This document shows positions 25,930-35,309 of a stretch of 64,000 nucleotides of DNA, in pieces. Location of the stretch: assembly GCF_014694455.1 (NCBI RefSeq), contig NZ_JAAUWT010000018.1, forward strand, positions 41,699 to 105,698. The letters are read 5' to 3'. Source of the stretch: Vibrio sp. S9_S30 (GTDB lineage: Bacteria; Pseudomonadota; Gammaproteobacteria; Enterobacterales; Vibrionaceae). The stretch's first letter is position 1. Every line of letters begins with the position of its first letter. The notes beneath the pieces are model-generated. The model ran no database searches and was not told the origin of the DNA. It worked only from the letters and a program-made list of their open reading frames with translations. A program made the position numbers and the translations under genes.

Positions 25930-28400
25930 TGGAAGAAGTGCAGACTCCCATTACCACGCCTAGGTTCAAAATGCCTAATCGTCAGCTACTTCGCTGGAGC
26001 ATTAGAGAAATCAAGCAGGGTCAGCTTTGGGCTATTTCAGCCGCGTTGACGTTAATTATTGCCTGTATTTTTGCCCTCAGTGCGCTGGCGGATAGGATGG
26101 AGCAAGTTATCGTAAAACAGGGAAAAGATGCGCTAACAGCCGATTCTGTATATGTATCTGCCAATCCGATCCCTGAATCTTTATTGGAAAAAGTGACCGA
26201 ACAAAACCTACAAACCACCCAGTTAACACGATTTGCGACGATGGCATTTAGCGAAGAAGAGATGCAGCTGGTTATGGTTAAAGCGGTTGGCGATGACTAC
26301 CCATTGCGTGGCGAACTGATTTTAACGGGGGAAAGCGGTGTTCGTTCTTCTGTTCGTGCGGGTGAGTTATGGATAGAACCACGGGTACGGGATCAGCTTC
26401 GAATTAAGCTGGGTGACGTTGTCACGATAGGGGATGCAGACTTGAAGGTCTCCGGCGTTATTACTGAAGAACCTGGATTATCGTTTAATCCGTTTCAGCA
26501 AATGCCATCTGTGATGATCAATTCTGCCGATATTGATAAAACTGGCGCGTTACAGGTTGGAAGCCGCGTTCAATTTCGGCTTTTTCTTAACGGTAATTCA
26601 ACCGCCATTCAGAAAATTATTGATGAAACAGAATTGACTCCTAGTGATCGGTGGCTGACAGAAGATTCTCAGAGCCGAACTTCGGATGTTTTTACTCGGA
26701 CAAAACAATATCTATCGTTGACGGTCGCCATTGTGATTCTCATGGCGGCAACGACGCTCGTATTGACCTGCCAACACTATGTAGCAAATCGACGCCAAAC
26801 CATTGCGATGCTCAAAAGTATAGGCGCAAGCAAAAACTGGATAGCGCGTTGGTTGTGGGTTCAGTTAGGTGTGTTGTTTGCCATTGGAATCACTTTTGGC
26901 ATTGGCATTGGTATTGGTTTGGAGGGGCTGCTTCGTTTGCCAATGGGGGATTTGCTTCCCGATCCATTACCTTCATATGGGGCGGCACCATACCTTTATT
27001 CCGTTGTAACATGCATTCTGATCAGTGCGCCTGCGCTCGGCATTCCGCTATTGCATTTACTGAATACACCTGCACTGAATGTGATGCAGGAATCTTCTCG
27101 GTCAATCAGTAAAAAGTCGTTGTTGTTACTGCTCGTCCCGATGATCCCAATGCTAATCGTGTACGGCAGTAACTTAATGGTGTGGATGGTGCTAGTGGGT
27201 ATTGCTGTGCTGTTTGTATTGCTCGGACTGGTTAGTACATCGATAACACGGCTCGTTGCGAAATTACCAATGAACACCACAATGAAGCTTGCGGTTAGCC
27301 GACTTAACCGAACAAGAGTTGCAAGCGGCGTGCAGCTTTCAGCCTTGGCGCTGTCTTTAATGTTGCTTTCGATCATCTGGCTAGTGAGAACGGATTTACT
27401 CAGCGATTGGCAACAAACGCTGCCTGAAGATGCGCCAAATGTATTTGCGTTAAACATCGCAGCTACAGAAGTTAAGGATTATCTTGAAACGCTTGATGCG
27501 AATGTCCAAGAAAGGTCTGAGGCCTACCCGATAATACGCGGACGCATAAGTACCATTAATACTGTACCCGCGAAAGATTATGTACTAAGCAGAAAAGGTT
27601 CCGAAGAAGAAACGGATGCTCTGAGCCGAGAGTTAAACTTTACGTGGGCAGAGAACATTCCTGAACACAACCAATTAGTAGAAGGAAGTTGGGTAGGTAA
27701 GGGCTCGGTTTCTGTCGAACAAGAAGTGATGACTGAACTGGGGCTTGAACTTGGAGATACGATCAGCTTCGTCATTAATGGTGTTACGGTAGCAGCAAAT
27801 GTGGATTCTGTTCGTCACGTTGAGTGGCGAGAGATGAAAGCGAACTTTTACTTCATATTTTCACCGGACGTATTGGCAAGCATCCCATCAACTTATCTAG
27901 TGAGCTTTCGAATTGAAGAAGAAAATAAACCCTTCCTGACCAAGCTTTCTCGCCAGTTCCCAACAGTTAGTGTGATGGATATCAGCGTAATGGGTGCAAA
28001 AATCCAGGAACTGTTGAGTCAAATCGTATGGGCGATTACGGTTCTCGCTGGTCTCGGTGTTCTGGCCGGATTAATGCTGATATTTACGCTTCTTAGGTTG
28101 AGTCTTTCACAACGGCAGCAAGAAATACGGTTGTATCGAACTTTGGGCGCCTCAAAGAAACGAATTTCTAATACCCTGTGGTGTGAATTTGGTTTGATGG
28201 CGATTACCGCTGGAGTCATTGCAAGCTTTGGCGCTGAAGCGAGTGTTGCAAGCCTGATGAAGTGGGGTTTTGAATTAACACCTAATGCACATCCATGGCT
28301 ATGGATTCTTCTGCCATTGCTTAGCTTTGTGACACTGGGTTTGGTTCTTAACACGTTGATAAAGCGGTTGTTAATCCCAGTGAATAAGGGCTCATATTGA
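25929..28400 (+). CDS. ybbP: YbbP, FtsX/MacB-type ABC permease
   Basis: The 823-residue membrane protein has an N-terminal helix, a first periplasmic domain (about 50-240), three helices, further spans in the middle (about 390-470), a second periplasmic domain (about 500-670), and a final three-helix FtsX block (about 690-815) with the motif RLSLSQRQQEIRLYRTLGAS. The doubled FtsX arrangement is typical of YbbP. With YbbA it is likely to act on envelope lipids or lipoproteins, possibly linked to TesA. A matS motif lies in the gene at 26413-26425. Confidence 0.88.
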   Translation: MEEVQTPITTPRFKMPNRQLLRWSIREIKQGQLWAISAALTLIIACIFALSALADRMEQVIVKQGKDALTADSVYVSANPIPESLLEKVTEQNLQTTQLTRFATMAFSEEEMQLVMVKAVGDDYPLRGELILTGESGVRSSVRAGELWIEPRVRDQLRIKLGDVVTIGDADLKVSGVITEEPGLSFNPFQQMPSVMINSADIDKTGALQVGSRVQFRLFLNGNSTAIQKIIDETELTPSDRWLTEDSQSRTSDVFTRTKQYLSLTVAIVILMAATTLVLTCQHYVANRRQTIAMLKSIGASKNWIARWLWVQLGVLFAIGITFGIGIGIGLEGLLRLPMGDLLPDPLPSYGAAPYLYSVVTCILISAPALGIPLLHLLNTPALNVMQESSRSISKKSLLLLLVPMIPMLIVYGSNLMVWMVLVGIAVLFVLLGLVSTSITRLVAKLPMNTTMKLAVSRLNRTRVASGVQLSALALSLMLLSIIWLVRTDLLSDWQQTLPEDAPNVFALNIAATEVKDYLETLDANVQERSEAYPIIRGRISTINTVPAKDYVLSRKGSEEETDALSRELNFTWAENIPEHNQLVEGSWVGKGSVSVEQEVMTELGLELGDTISFVINGVTVAANVDSVRHVEWREMKANFYFIFSPDVLASIPSTYLVSFRIEEENKPFLTKLSRQFPTVSVMDISVMGAKIQELLSQIVWAITVLAGLGVLAGLMLIFTLLRLSLSQRQQEIRLYRTLGASKKRISNTLWCEFGLMAITAGVIASFGAEASVASLMKWGFELTPNAHPWLWILLPLLSFVTLGLVLNTLIKRLLIPVNKGSY
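26413..26425. promoter_or_regulatory. matS site, copy 3
   Basis: GTGACGTTGTCAC is a perfect match to GTGACRNYGTCAC and lies inside ybbP. Confidence 0.8.
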
Positions 28401-28463
28401 ACGCCTGTGAATAATTAACGGTGACTTATCCACAAAAACGGTGGATAAATATTGGGATAACTC

Positions 28464-28492
28464 TGGGCGAATAATCTGTGAGTATTCGCCCA
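28464..28492 (+). other. Hairpin downstream of ybbP
   Basis: TGGGCGAATA and TATTCGCCCA are perfect arms with a nine-base loop. No T run follows. It may be a transcript-end structure for ybbAP. Confidence 0.5.
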
Positions 28493-28688
28493 AGCCAATG
28501 GCTAAGGAACCTCAACGCCTTTTGTTATGCACAAATCTGAAATGTGTTTAATTTAGGGCAATATGGTCAAGTTTTTTTTAAGTTTTTTTTGATCGTTCGT
28601 TATAACGAAAAGGTACAAGAAAAATGTGATTTTCTTCAAATCAATATCTGAGTAAAATGCTTGGGTAATTGGAAAGCGTATTAAAGAC

Positions 28689-30149
28689 ATGACCCTAAAA
28701 AAAAATAAAGAGCCGAAAACATTAAGTGTTGGAATCATTGGTGGTGGCATCGCGGGTTCGACCGCTGCCCTCAAATTTTCAGAATTAGGTTTGGACGTAA
28801 CTCTGTTTGAAAAACGTAATAGTTTGGTTAATGGCCCCCCCATTTGCCATCTTCATGCCGGTGGTAACTTGTATCGTGAAATCTCCGAAACTCAATGTGC
28901 CGATTTACTGCGTCAATCTATCGATACCATAAAGCTTTTTCCTCACACTATTAATATTAGACCCACGGTGATCGTTATCCCTAAAAAGGATACTGGGAGA
29001 ACGGACGAAATCCTCCCACGTCTCAATTTTCTTCAACAGTATTATCAATCCTTGGTTGAAAGCGATGAATCCAACTGCGTTTTGGGTGATCCTCAACACT
29101 ACTATTTCACCTACGAAAAAGATCAACTAATGGCGTTGCGTGAAAGGGAGCAGCCAAAACAACCTTCTACATTCGATGATTGGATGATTCCCTTTGCTCG
29201 GCATACGGACCTAGACAAAATCAAGTACCCAGTGGTGGTTGTACAGGAATTTGGTTGGAGTATTTTTAGGCTTTCTTCAACGCTTGATTTGGCTTTGGCG
29301 AGTAAAACCAACTGCAACTTGCACATGGAAACGGAAGTCGAGAAAGTGGAAAGAAGTCAAGCGGGGTGGTGTGTATCATTTTCACACTTGGGAGAGGATA
29401 ACACGCAATTTAAGTACGTAGACTACCTCGTTAATGCCAGTGGTTTTGAAACAGGGACAGTCGATGACTGGGCACAGCGTCCAAAGCAAAGATTTGTTGA
29501 ATTTAAAGCCGCCTACGTAACACGTTGGGATGAATGCGATCAACAATGGCCAGAAGTCATATTTCACGGGCAACGCGGAACCCCAAATGGAATGGCTCAG
29601 CTTACACCGTATGCTAATGGGGTGTTCCAGCTCCACGGGATGACGGAAGACATTACGCTATTTCGCGATGGATTGGTTACGAGTACAGAGAAAAGCTCCC
29701 AGCCCAAATTGCCTAGTCACTTACTTTCAAAAATCGACGCGGGGTGGTCAGAGGAAGAACAATTAGAGCGTACGAATCGTGCCATTGAACATATGTCTCA
29801 ATTTATTCCTTCGTTTGCTACTGCGAAAATGGCAAGCAAACCTCTGTACGGGGCTCAGCAAATTCCTGGGGAAGACTCCACATTAAGAGCATCAGACATT
29901 TCATTAGAAGGGGTTAACTATGCTCGAATGGAAATTGTGAAGGCGTCATCGGCGATAGAGGCATCGGAACAGATAGCCGCACATATGCATTCTCAGCAGA
30001 TGATATCCGACACACAACTGCTTCAGCCTTATGAGGCTTTGAATGGTGTCCAAGAATCGGATGTTGTCGTCAGGGCGGTAGACTTGGCGACACAAAGAGG
30101 TTACCCAAAAGAGCTCGCGTTAATCGCAGGAGTGGCGAAACCGATTTGA
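28689..30149 (+). CDS. FAD-dependent oxidoreductase
   Basis: The 486-residue flavoprotein begins with a short lysine-rich leader and then the dinucleotide-binding motif VGIIGGGIAGSTAALKFSELGLDVTLFEKR (quoted in part: GIIGGGIAGSTAA, residues 15-27). A second FAD-contact segment is seen near DYLVNASGFETG, and a C-terminal NYARMEIVKASSAIEASEQIA segment is also present. The family resembles glycine/D-amino-acid oxidase-like proteins conserved in vibrios; the substrate is unknown. It is a single gene that converges on the phn operon with a shared terminator. Confidence 0.78.
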   Translation: MTLKKNKEPKTLSVGIIGGGIAGSTAALKFSELGLDVTLFEKRNSLVNGPPICHLHAGGNLYREISETQCADLLRQSIDTIKLFPHTINIRPTVIVIPKKDTGRTDEILPRLNFLQQYYQSLVESDESNCVLGDPQHYYFTYEKDQLMALREREQPKQPSTFDDWMIPFARHTDLDKIKYPVVVVQEFGWSIFRLSSTLDLALASKTNCNLHMETEVEKVERSQAGWCVSFSHLGEDNTQFKYVDYLVNASGFETGTVDDWAQRPKQRFVEFKAAYVTRWDECDQQWPEVIFHGQRGTPNGMAQLTPYANGVFQLHGMTEDITLFRDGLVTSTEKSSQPKLPSHLLSKIDAGWSEEEQLERTNRAIEHMSQFIPSFATAKMASKPLYGAQQIPGEDSTLRASDISLEGVNYARMEIVKASSAIEASEQIAAHMHSQQMISDTQLLQPYEALNGVQESDVVVRAVDLATQRGYPKELALIAGVAKPI

Positions 30150-30213
30150 CGGTCGCTATCTTCTATTTGAGCACGGTTGGATGTGCGTGAATGTAAAAAA
30201 AGCTCAGAAATAT

Positions 30214-30243
30214 AAAGCCCAGAATACTATTCTGGGCTTTTGG
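30214..30243. terminator. Bidirectional terminator between the FAD oxidoreductase and the phn operon
   Basis: The perfect stem AAAGCCCAGAAT / ATTCTGGGCTTT with a three-base loop has T-rich ends on both strands. Confidence 0.88.
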
Positions 30244-30274
30244 GTTTGTTGCGTTTCCGCTTTATTTATCGCTA

Positions 30275-31078
30275 TTAGATAAGTTTTTTTCGGATCTGTA
30301 TGACCAAAGCTTCAGCCAATACCACCACGACAAAGATACTTAATAGAATCACCGACACTTTTTGCCATTCGAATAGGTTCATGGCATCGCTTAGCAATAC
30401 ACCAACACCACCGGCTCCCACCAAACCAAGAACAGCGGACTCTCGAACGTTAATATCCCAGCGGAAAAGCACAATGGAATAAAACGCCGGCATAATTTGA
30501 GGCCAATATCCTTTAAGCAAAATACTCGTCGTTGAAGCACCCGTCGCTCTTAGTGCTTCAATTGTACCCATGTTGACTTCCGTCATCGCTTCGGCAAGTA
30601 GTTTACCAACAAAACCGATACTTCGAATGGCGATGGCCATAATGCCTGCAATAACGCCCGGACCAAAAAATGCGATGAACAACAGAGCCCAAACTAAAGA
30701 GTTAATGGAGCGAGATGACACGAGAAAGAACTGTGCTATCCAATTAACGGTTTTATTCGGTGTTATGTTAGGCGCATTCAATAACGCTAAAGGTACTGCA
30801 AAAAGTAATGTGAACAGTGTCCCCAGTGTTGCAATATGCAGCGTTTCGATGAGTGCATCATGAACACTTTCTGGGTAGAAGCCATACTGAAGCGGCACCA
30901 TGCGCTTAAACATATCCGCGAATTGGGCTGGGGCATCGTATAAAAACTCAGGAATGACCTCGACCGTTTGCCAAGACCAAACCAGCGCCATAACGAAACA
31001 CAAATACGCGGTATAGCGCATCAGTTTTTCTGATGTCGTAAATCGTTCCCAATGATGATCAATATTCGCAGTCGTCAT
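30275..31078 (-). CDS. phnE: Phosphonate-type ABC transporter permease 2
   Basis: The 267-residue permease has six predicted spans and the cytoplasmic coupling loop MGTIEALRATGASTTSILL, the EAA-like motif of the PhnE family. It is the last gene of the operon and starts one base inside the stop of the upstream permease gene. Together with the other PhnE it would form the heterodimeric channel for a phosphonate or phosphate ester captured by PhnD. Confidence 0.87.
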   Translation of the reverse strand: MTTANIDHHWERFTTSEKLMRYTAYLCFVMALVWSWQTVEVIPEFLYDAPAQFADMFKRMVPLQYGFYPESVHDALIETLHIATLGTLFTLLFAVPLALLNAPNITPNKTVNWIAQFFLVSSRSINSLVWALLFIAFFGPGVIAGIMAIAIRSIGFVGKLLAEAMTEVNMGTIEALRATGASTTSILLKGYWPQIMPAFYSIVLFRWDINVRESAVLGLVGAGGVGVLLSDAMNLFEWQKVSVILLSIFVVVVLAEALVIQIRKKLI

Positions 31079-31863
31079 CAGAAAATCCTCCGAACGATGT
31101 TAGATAGGAATTCACCGATTAATATCAGCGTAATGATGGTAATTAGAATCGCAGCCACAAAGTCATAATCGAACCTTTGGAATGCAGAAAAGAGTGTGCC
31201 ACCCAGTCCACCAGCCCCAACGATTCCAACCATTGTTGAGTTACGCAAATTGGAATCCAATTGATAGCTTGAAAACCCGATAAAACGGGAAAACACTTGA
31301 GGCATTACTGCAAATAAGACGACACTGATAAAACTTGCTCCGGTAGCTCGGATCGCTTCAACTTGCTTGAAAGAAATTTCCTCAATGGCCTCAGCGAAAA
31401 GCTTCGCAATGAATCCAATGGAAGCAACCACCAGCGTAAGAATGCCCGCTAGTGCACCAAACCCGACCGCTTTAACGAATAATATTGCAATGATGACGGG
31501 GTGAAATGAACGGCAAAGAGCAATTAAACCTCGTACTGGCATATTGATGATCAAAGGCATCATGTTTCGAGCGGCAAGCAGTCCCAAAACTAGCGATATA
31601 ACGATGCCAAAAAAGCTGGAAATGATCGCTATTTGCAAGCTTTCTGCAAGTCCATCAAGAAGCAAATTCCTTCTTGAGAAATCGGGTGGAAACATTCGTG
31701 AGAGCAGACGTTCGCTCTCTCCAAAACCTATGATGATTCGATCGAAACTCAATCCTAATGAAGAGAAGCTGTATACCAAATACATGACCACACCAATCCA
31801 AATGAGCTTACTTGACCAGTGAGCCTTAAAAGGATTTTGTTGATTTGCAGTTAATCCAGCCAT
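31078..31863 (-). CDS. phnE: Phosphonate-type ABC transporter permease 1
   Basis: The 261-residue permease is related to the downstream one, with the coupling loop FKQVEAIRATGASFISVVL and VGIVGAGGLGGTLFSAFQRFDY, typical of PhnE. Two different phnE genes in tandem are common in marine bacteria. It overlaps phnC by 13 bases, so translation is coupled. Confidence 0.87.
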   Translation of the reverse strand: MAGLTANQQNPFKAHWSSKLIWIGVVMYLVYSFSSLGLSFDRIIIGFGESERLLSRMFPPDFSRRNLLLDGLAESLQIAIISSFFGIVISLVLGLLAARNMMPLIINMPVRGLIALCRSFHPVIIAILFVKAVGFGALAGILTLVVASIGFIAKLFAEAIEEISFKQVEAIRATGASFISVVLFAVMPQVFSRFIGFSSYQLDSNLRNSTMVGIVGAGGLGGTLFSAFQRFDYDFVAAILITIITLILIGEFLSNIVRRIF

Positions 31864-32621
31864 GATTCGCCTCCGTAGATGACTTTTAGGTCATCCTCGG
31901 TAATACGATTTGGGTGTCCATCATAATGGACAGAGCCACCACACATGCCGATGATTCGTTTCGCAAAACGTTTAGCAAGATTCACGTCATGAATGTTAAC
32001 CAAGACGGGGATTTGGTTCTTTTCGGCCAGTTGTTCCATTAGCTCCATGATCTCAACTGCCGTTTTAGGGTCGAGCGAGGAGGTGGGTTCGTCTGCGAGC
32101 AAGATATAAGGATCTTGCATGACAGCGCGAGCAATGCCTACACGCTGTCTTTGACCGCCAGACAAGCTATCCGCTCTTTGATTCGCGAAGTCAGATAAAC
32201 CCACGAAATTGAGCAATTCAAACGCTTTATTGATATCGACTTGTGAATAGTTGCGGCGCCACGCATTCCAAGCACTCATGTAACCAAGACGACCAGTAAG
32301 CACATTTTCTATTACTGTTAGCCGTTCAACCAGATTGTATTCCTGAAATACCATCCCAATGTGACGGCGTAACATTCTAAGTGGTGTGCCGTGTAATTTC
32401 GTTAAGTCTTCGCCATTAAAGAGAATTTCACCGGATGTGGGATCGTTTAATCGATTAATGCAACGGAGAAGGGTGCTTTTCCCTGTGCCTGAAGGACCAA
32501 TGATCGCAACGATACCCGGCTCTTGAATATCGATGTCTATGCCTTTAAGAATCGGTTTTCCTGGGACGTAAGAATGCTCTAATTGATTGATGGCAATGCC
32601 ACGAAGACGAGTACTTGTCAT
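31851..32621 (-). CDS. phnC: Phosphonate-type ABC transporter ATPase
   Basis: The 256-residue ATPase has Walker A GPSGTGKSTLL, Q-loop MVFQEYNLVERL, signature SLSGGQRQRVGIARAV, Walker B ILLADEPTSSLD and switch NIHDVNLAKRFA. The N-terminal part LEHSYVPGKPILKGIDIDI matches PhnC. It powers uptake by the two PhnE proteins. It is separated from phnD by a hairpin with a T run, which could keep its expression below that of the binding protein. Confidence 0.9.
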   Translation of the reverse strand: MTSTRLRGIAINQLEHSYVPGKPILKGIDIDIQEPGIVAIIGPSGTGKSTLLRCINRLNDPTSGEILFNGEDLTKLHGTPLRMLRRHIGMVFQEYNLVERLTVIENVLTGRLGYMSAWNAWRRNYSQVDINKAFELLNFVGLSDFANQRADSLSGGQRQRVGIARAVMQDPYILLADEPTSSLDPKTAVEIMELMEQLAEKNQIPVLVNIHDVNLAKRFAKRIIGMCGGSVHYDGHPNRITEDDLKVIYGGESWLD

Positions 32622-32639
32622 CGAATTTTCCTTGTATTC

Positions 32640-32675
32640 AAAAAAGCCTATGCCCTACCCATAGAAGGGCATAGG
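32640..32675 (-). terminator. Partial terminator/attenuator between phnD and phnC
   Basis: On the minus strand the stem CCTATGCCCT / AGGGCATAGG is followed by CTTTTTTG. It lies between phnD and phnC, with no separate promoter evident for phnC, so read-through at a reduced level is likely. Confidence 0.7.
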
Positions 32676-32717
32676 AAAATAATGAGTGGTTAAGTTGGAT
32701 TTATTGTCTAGAAGGTA

Positions 32718-33758
32718 TTATTGATTCTTTGCTTGTTTAGCGAGTTCATCCGCTTTTTTCTTGGCTCGCTTAGCCGCCTCTTTTTCCGCTAGCTTTTTAA
32801 GCCCCGTTTTGGTGTAAGCCGTACCTGTAGCGTGTGCAATGTCACGGATAACTGCCCAATCTTCTTTGTAGGTGATGGGAGCAAAGCGATCGGCGCCTTT
32901 GAACGTTGCGCTCATTTCTGGCGTAAAACGATAGGTAGAAAATGCTTCTTTGATTTTGGCGACGAGATCGGGGTTGAGATCATGAGAGTAGCCAAAAGCA
33001 GAAGTAGGGAATCGGGGACTGCGGTAAATGATTTTAAGCGCACTTTCGTCGACTCGACCCGCCGCAACCATTCGATCATAAACATCAGATGCGACAGGTG
33101 CTGCGTCGTAGTCGCCATTAAACACACCGAGGATCGATTGATCGTGTTTACCTGAATAGAGCACTTTATAGTCCTTATCTGGAACTACCCCTTCATTTGG
33201 AAAGAGTGCCCTTGGCGCCAAGTTACCAGAGTTTGACGAAGCAGACGTGTGTGCAACGCGCTTACCTTTCAAATCTTCCATGGTGTCGATGCCGCTGTCC
33301 TTTCGAACAATCGTGATTAAGTTATAGCCTTGGAATCCGTTCTCGTTACCCTTAACAGCAATCGGAACATAACCTGCGAGGTTGACAGCATAACCTGTTG
33401 GACCGGTTGAGAATCCAGCAACGTGTAATCTGCCAGAACGCATGGCTTCTACTTGCGCCGAATTGGAGTGTACCGTGTAGTAGATCACTCGTTTGCCAGT
33501 AATCTTACTAAGGTGCGCTTGAAAATCGGCGAACGCATCTTTGTAAATAGCGGGGTCTTCAACGGGGGTATACGTAAAAACCAATGTACTAGGATCGCGC
33601 CAGTCGTCTTTGTTTTTGGGTGTATCAGCAACGAGGTCATTATTTTCATCGCAATAACGGTCATCCAAAACACCTCTGTTTTCGCAGGTTTGTGCAAACG
33701 CTAATGAAGGCAAAAGCAGGGAGGCAGCAATAAGTAGTCCTTTAGGTGCTAATTTCAT
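32718..33758 (-). CDS. phnD: Phosphonate/phosphate-ester periplasmic binding protein (PhnD family)
   Basis: The 346-residue protein has a signal peptide (MKLAPKGLLIAASLLLPSLAFA). The mature protein begins with a short disulfide-prone stretch (C...C around CENRGVLDDRYCDEN) and then the binding domain TLVFTYTPVEDPAIYKDAF, followed by VHSNSAQVEAMRSGRLHVAGFSTGP and HTSASSNSGNLAPRALF, family segments that line the ligand phosphate pocket. The C-terminus has an odd Lys/Ala-rich tail (about 25 residues). It is preceded by a sigma-54 promoter and inverted repeats. Ligand could be a phosphonate, phosphite or a phosphodiester product of the neighbouring GlpQ. Confidence 0.88.
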   Translation of the reverse strand: MKLAPKGLLIAASLLLPSLAFAQTCENRGVLDDRYCDENNDLVADTPKNKDDWRDPSTLVFTYTPVEDPAIYKDAFADFQAHLSKITGKRVIYYTVHSNSAQVEAMRSGRLHVAGFSTGPTGYAVNLAGYVPIAVKGNENGFQGYNLITIVRKDSGIDTMEDLKGKRVAHTSASSNSGNLAPRALFPNEGVVPDKDYKVLYSGKHDQSILGVFNGDYDAAPVASDVYDRMVAAGRVDESALKIIYRSPRFPTSAFGYSHDLNPDLVAKIKEAFSTYRFTPEMSATFKGADRFAPITYKEDWAVIRDIAHATGTAYTKTGLKKLAEKEAAKRAKKKADELAKQAKNQ

Positions 33759-33804
33759 CTTGAAACCTTTTTGTTGATTTAATGTAAAGTATCGATCTTA
33801 TTAT

Positions 33805-33820
33805 TGCTAGGAGCGTGCCA
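33805..33820 (-). promoter_or_regulatory. Sigma-54 (-24/-12) promoter of phnD
   Basis: On the minus strand the sequence TGGCACGCTCCTAGCA has the invariant GG and GC exactly 12 bases apart, and the -24 box matches TGGCAC perfectly. Transcription would begin about 35 bases before the phnD ATG. Confidence 0.75.
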
Positions 33821-33875
33821 TGTTATTTAATCATTAAAAAACAATGAGATATCTGATATTTTTTTCCTAATTTTT

Positions 33876-33924
33876 ACAAATGTGTCACATTTGTCCGTCG
33901 TTTTTCGTTCATTTGGGTCAAATG
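33876..33924 (-). promoter_or_regulatory. Two upstream activator-like dyads for the phnD promoter
   Basis: ACAAATGTG-T-CACATTTGT (33876-33894) is a perfect dyad. CATTTG-GGT-CAAATG (33910-33924) is a second one with the same CATTTG/CAAATG half-sites. They lie about 55-105 bases upstream of the -24 box, the usual place for an NtrC-class activator. The DctD-like regulator encoded upstream is the obvious candidate. Confidence 0.6.
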
Positions 33925-33988
33925 TGTCCAAAGTGTATTGTGGGAGTATTAGAGCCGCGACTTGGCGGCTCAATAAGTTACTATTTTA

Positions 33989-35200
33989 TTAAATTTTCAT
34001 GCAGTTAGCGTAGTATGTAACGGTGGATGGCCAATCACTGAACACACCTAAAACCCCTACCTTTTGTGCCAAAACGTCTAACATCACCATGGCATCACCA
34101 TCATTATTGATACTGTCCTTAACACTTTGGTAATACCAACCGCCGCCATCATTTAGCGGCCCAGAGCGTTCTAGGGTCCATGTGATGATATCGAGGCCGG
34201 CTTCTTTCGCGAGCTTGGCGTAATCTGAAGGAACAATGCTGCCTTGATTATCCAACGTCACTAGCGCATACATAGGTGGTGCAATAATGTTAACGCCTGA
34301 ACTGGCTAAAGATTTCATATTGTCCAAGGTCGGCTTGAAGTTTTCGTCGTTGTAGACGCGATCATCTAAGTAAACCGCTTGCTGACCGAACTTAGGTTCG
34401 TTTTCTATCCAATACTTAACATCGGCCAAGTTAAACGACTGTACGTAAGCATCTTTTGCTTTTATTCCGCCAGCTTTCAGTTCATCGATGAGTTTTTGTG
34501 CATAGTCTTCTTGTGTGAAGCCGTTGTAAGGCATATCAACAGCGGCAGATTTAAGTTCAGGAGTGACTTTTACACCGTGCTCTTTAAACAATGCCACACT
34601 TTCTGCGTGTGTCATCAATGTTCCTGATGCAGAGTAGAGATCAGTACGCCAGCCCGGAGTACCATTCATGTACTCTTCTGGCGTTTGCGCCATAGGATTG
34701 GCACCATCCATTTTTCCTTTAAGGGTTTTAAATTCCGCCAACGTAAAATCAGACGTGCGGCACTCTGCTTGTGCTTCTTCCCCTGTTTCTAAATTGGCGG
34801 GTTTGAAGGGAATGGTGCATTTTTTCGCAAGCTCTGGAATGGCAAGCACGTTGGTTGTGGTATGCAGATCGCTTTGAGAGTGACGGCAAACCAGTTCTTT
34901 GTCTTTCGTGAAAGTCACGTCACACTCGAGAACTCCCGCTCCCGTGCGAATGGCGGCTAAATAGGACTCTTTTGTGTGTTCTGGAAACTGCATGGCTGCA
35001 CCCCGGTGACCGATAGAAAAATCACTGCGATGAAAAGGACCTGCCTCACAAGCTTGCAGCTTTGTTTTTAGTGCGCTTTCATCCATGTTGTCGACAAGAT
35101 ACATAGGGCGGGGACCCAAATCTGCGGTGGCTTTGGCAAAGGTAAACCCTGACGTCAGCCCGAGGCAGATGAGCGTTGTGCCCATTAGTAATTGCTTCAT
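33989..35200 (-). CDS. glpQ: Secreted glycerophosphodiester phosphodiesterase
   Basis: The 403-residue protein starts at ATG 35198-35200 (MKQLLMGTTLICLGL), preceded by GGAG, and has a signal peptide ending near FAKA. The GDPD barrel motifs are seen: IGHRGAAMQFPEHTKESY (the catalytic His-Arg and the metal-site Glu), the second metal-ligand segment LECDVTFTKDKELVCRHSQSDL (in part), and the C-terminal ITWTLERSG. It splits glycerophosphodiesters such as glycerophosphocholine into glycerol-3-phosphate and an alcohol in the periplasm. A sigma-54 promoter lies directly upstream. Its place between the two-component genes and phnD ties it to the transporter. Confidence 0.9.
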   Translation of the reverse strand: MKQLLMGTTLICLGLTSGFTFAKATADLGPRPMYLVDNMDESALKTKLQACEAGPFHRSDFSIGHRGAAMQFPEHTKESYLAAIRTGAGVLECDVTFTKDKELVCRHSQSDLHTTTNVLAIPELAKKCTIPFKPANLETGEEAQAECRTSDFTLAEFKTLKGKMDGANPMAQTPEEYMNGTPGWRTDLYSASGTLMTHAESVALFKEHGVKVTPELKSAAVDMPYNGFTQEDYAQKLIDELKAGGIKAKDAYVQSFNLADVKYWIENEPKFGQQAVYLDDRVYNDENFKPTLDNMKSLASSGVNIIAPPMYALVTLDNQGSIVPSDYAKLAKEAGLDIITWTLERSGPLNDGGGWYYQSVKDSINNDGDAMVMLDVLAQKVGVLGVFSDWPSTVTYYANCMKI

Positions 35201-35246
35201 ATTATTTTCTCCATTATAGATTGCACTTAATGTGCGAAAGGAGAAT

Positions 35247-35262
35247 TGCAGACAGCATGCCA
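35247..35262 (-). promoter_or_regulatory. Sigma-54 (-24/-12) promoter of glpQ
   Basis: The minus-strand sequence TGGCATGCTGTCTGCA has the GG and GC elements 12 bases apart, the same spacing as the phnD promoter. The predicted start is about 35 bases before the glpQ ATG. Confidence 0.72.
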
Positions 35263-35309
35263 ATAGTTATCTTATTAATAATCAACAACATAGAATATCA
35301 GGTGCTTTG

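Noticed and set aside
26651..27112. 153-codon open frame inside ybbP on the same strand
   Set aside because: It is a shadow frame with His/Cys-rich sequence typical of an off-frame reading of hydrophobic codons.
28427..28448. TTATCCACA plus an inverted TTATCCAC, looking like DnaA boxes after ybbP
   Set aside because: One perfect 9-mer box per 64 kb is expected by chance; the pair forms a small hairpin near a gene end, and no iterons, replication gene or AT-rich unwinding region is nearby.
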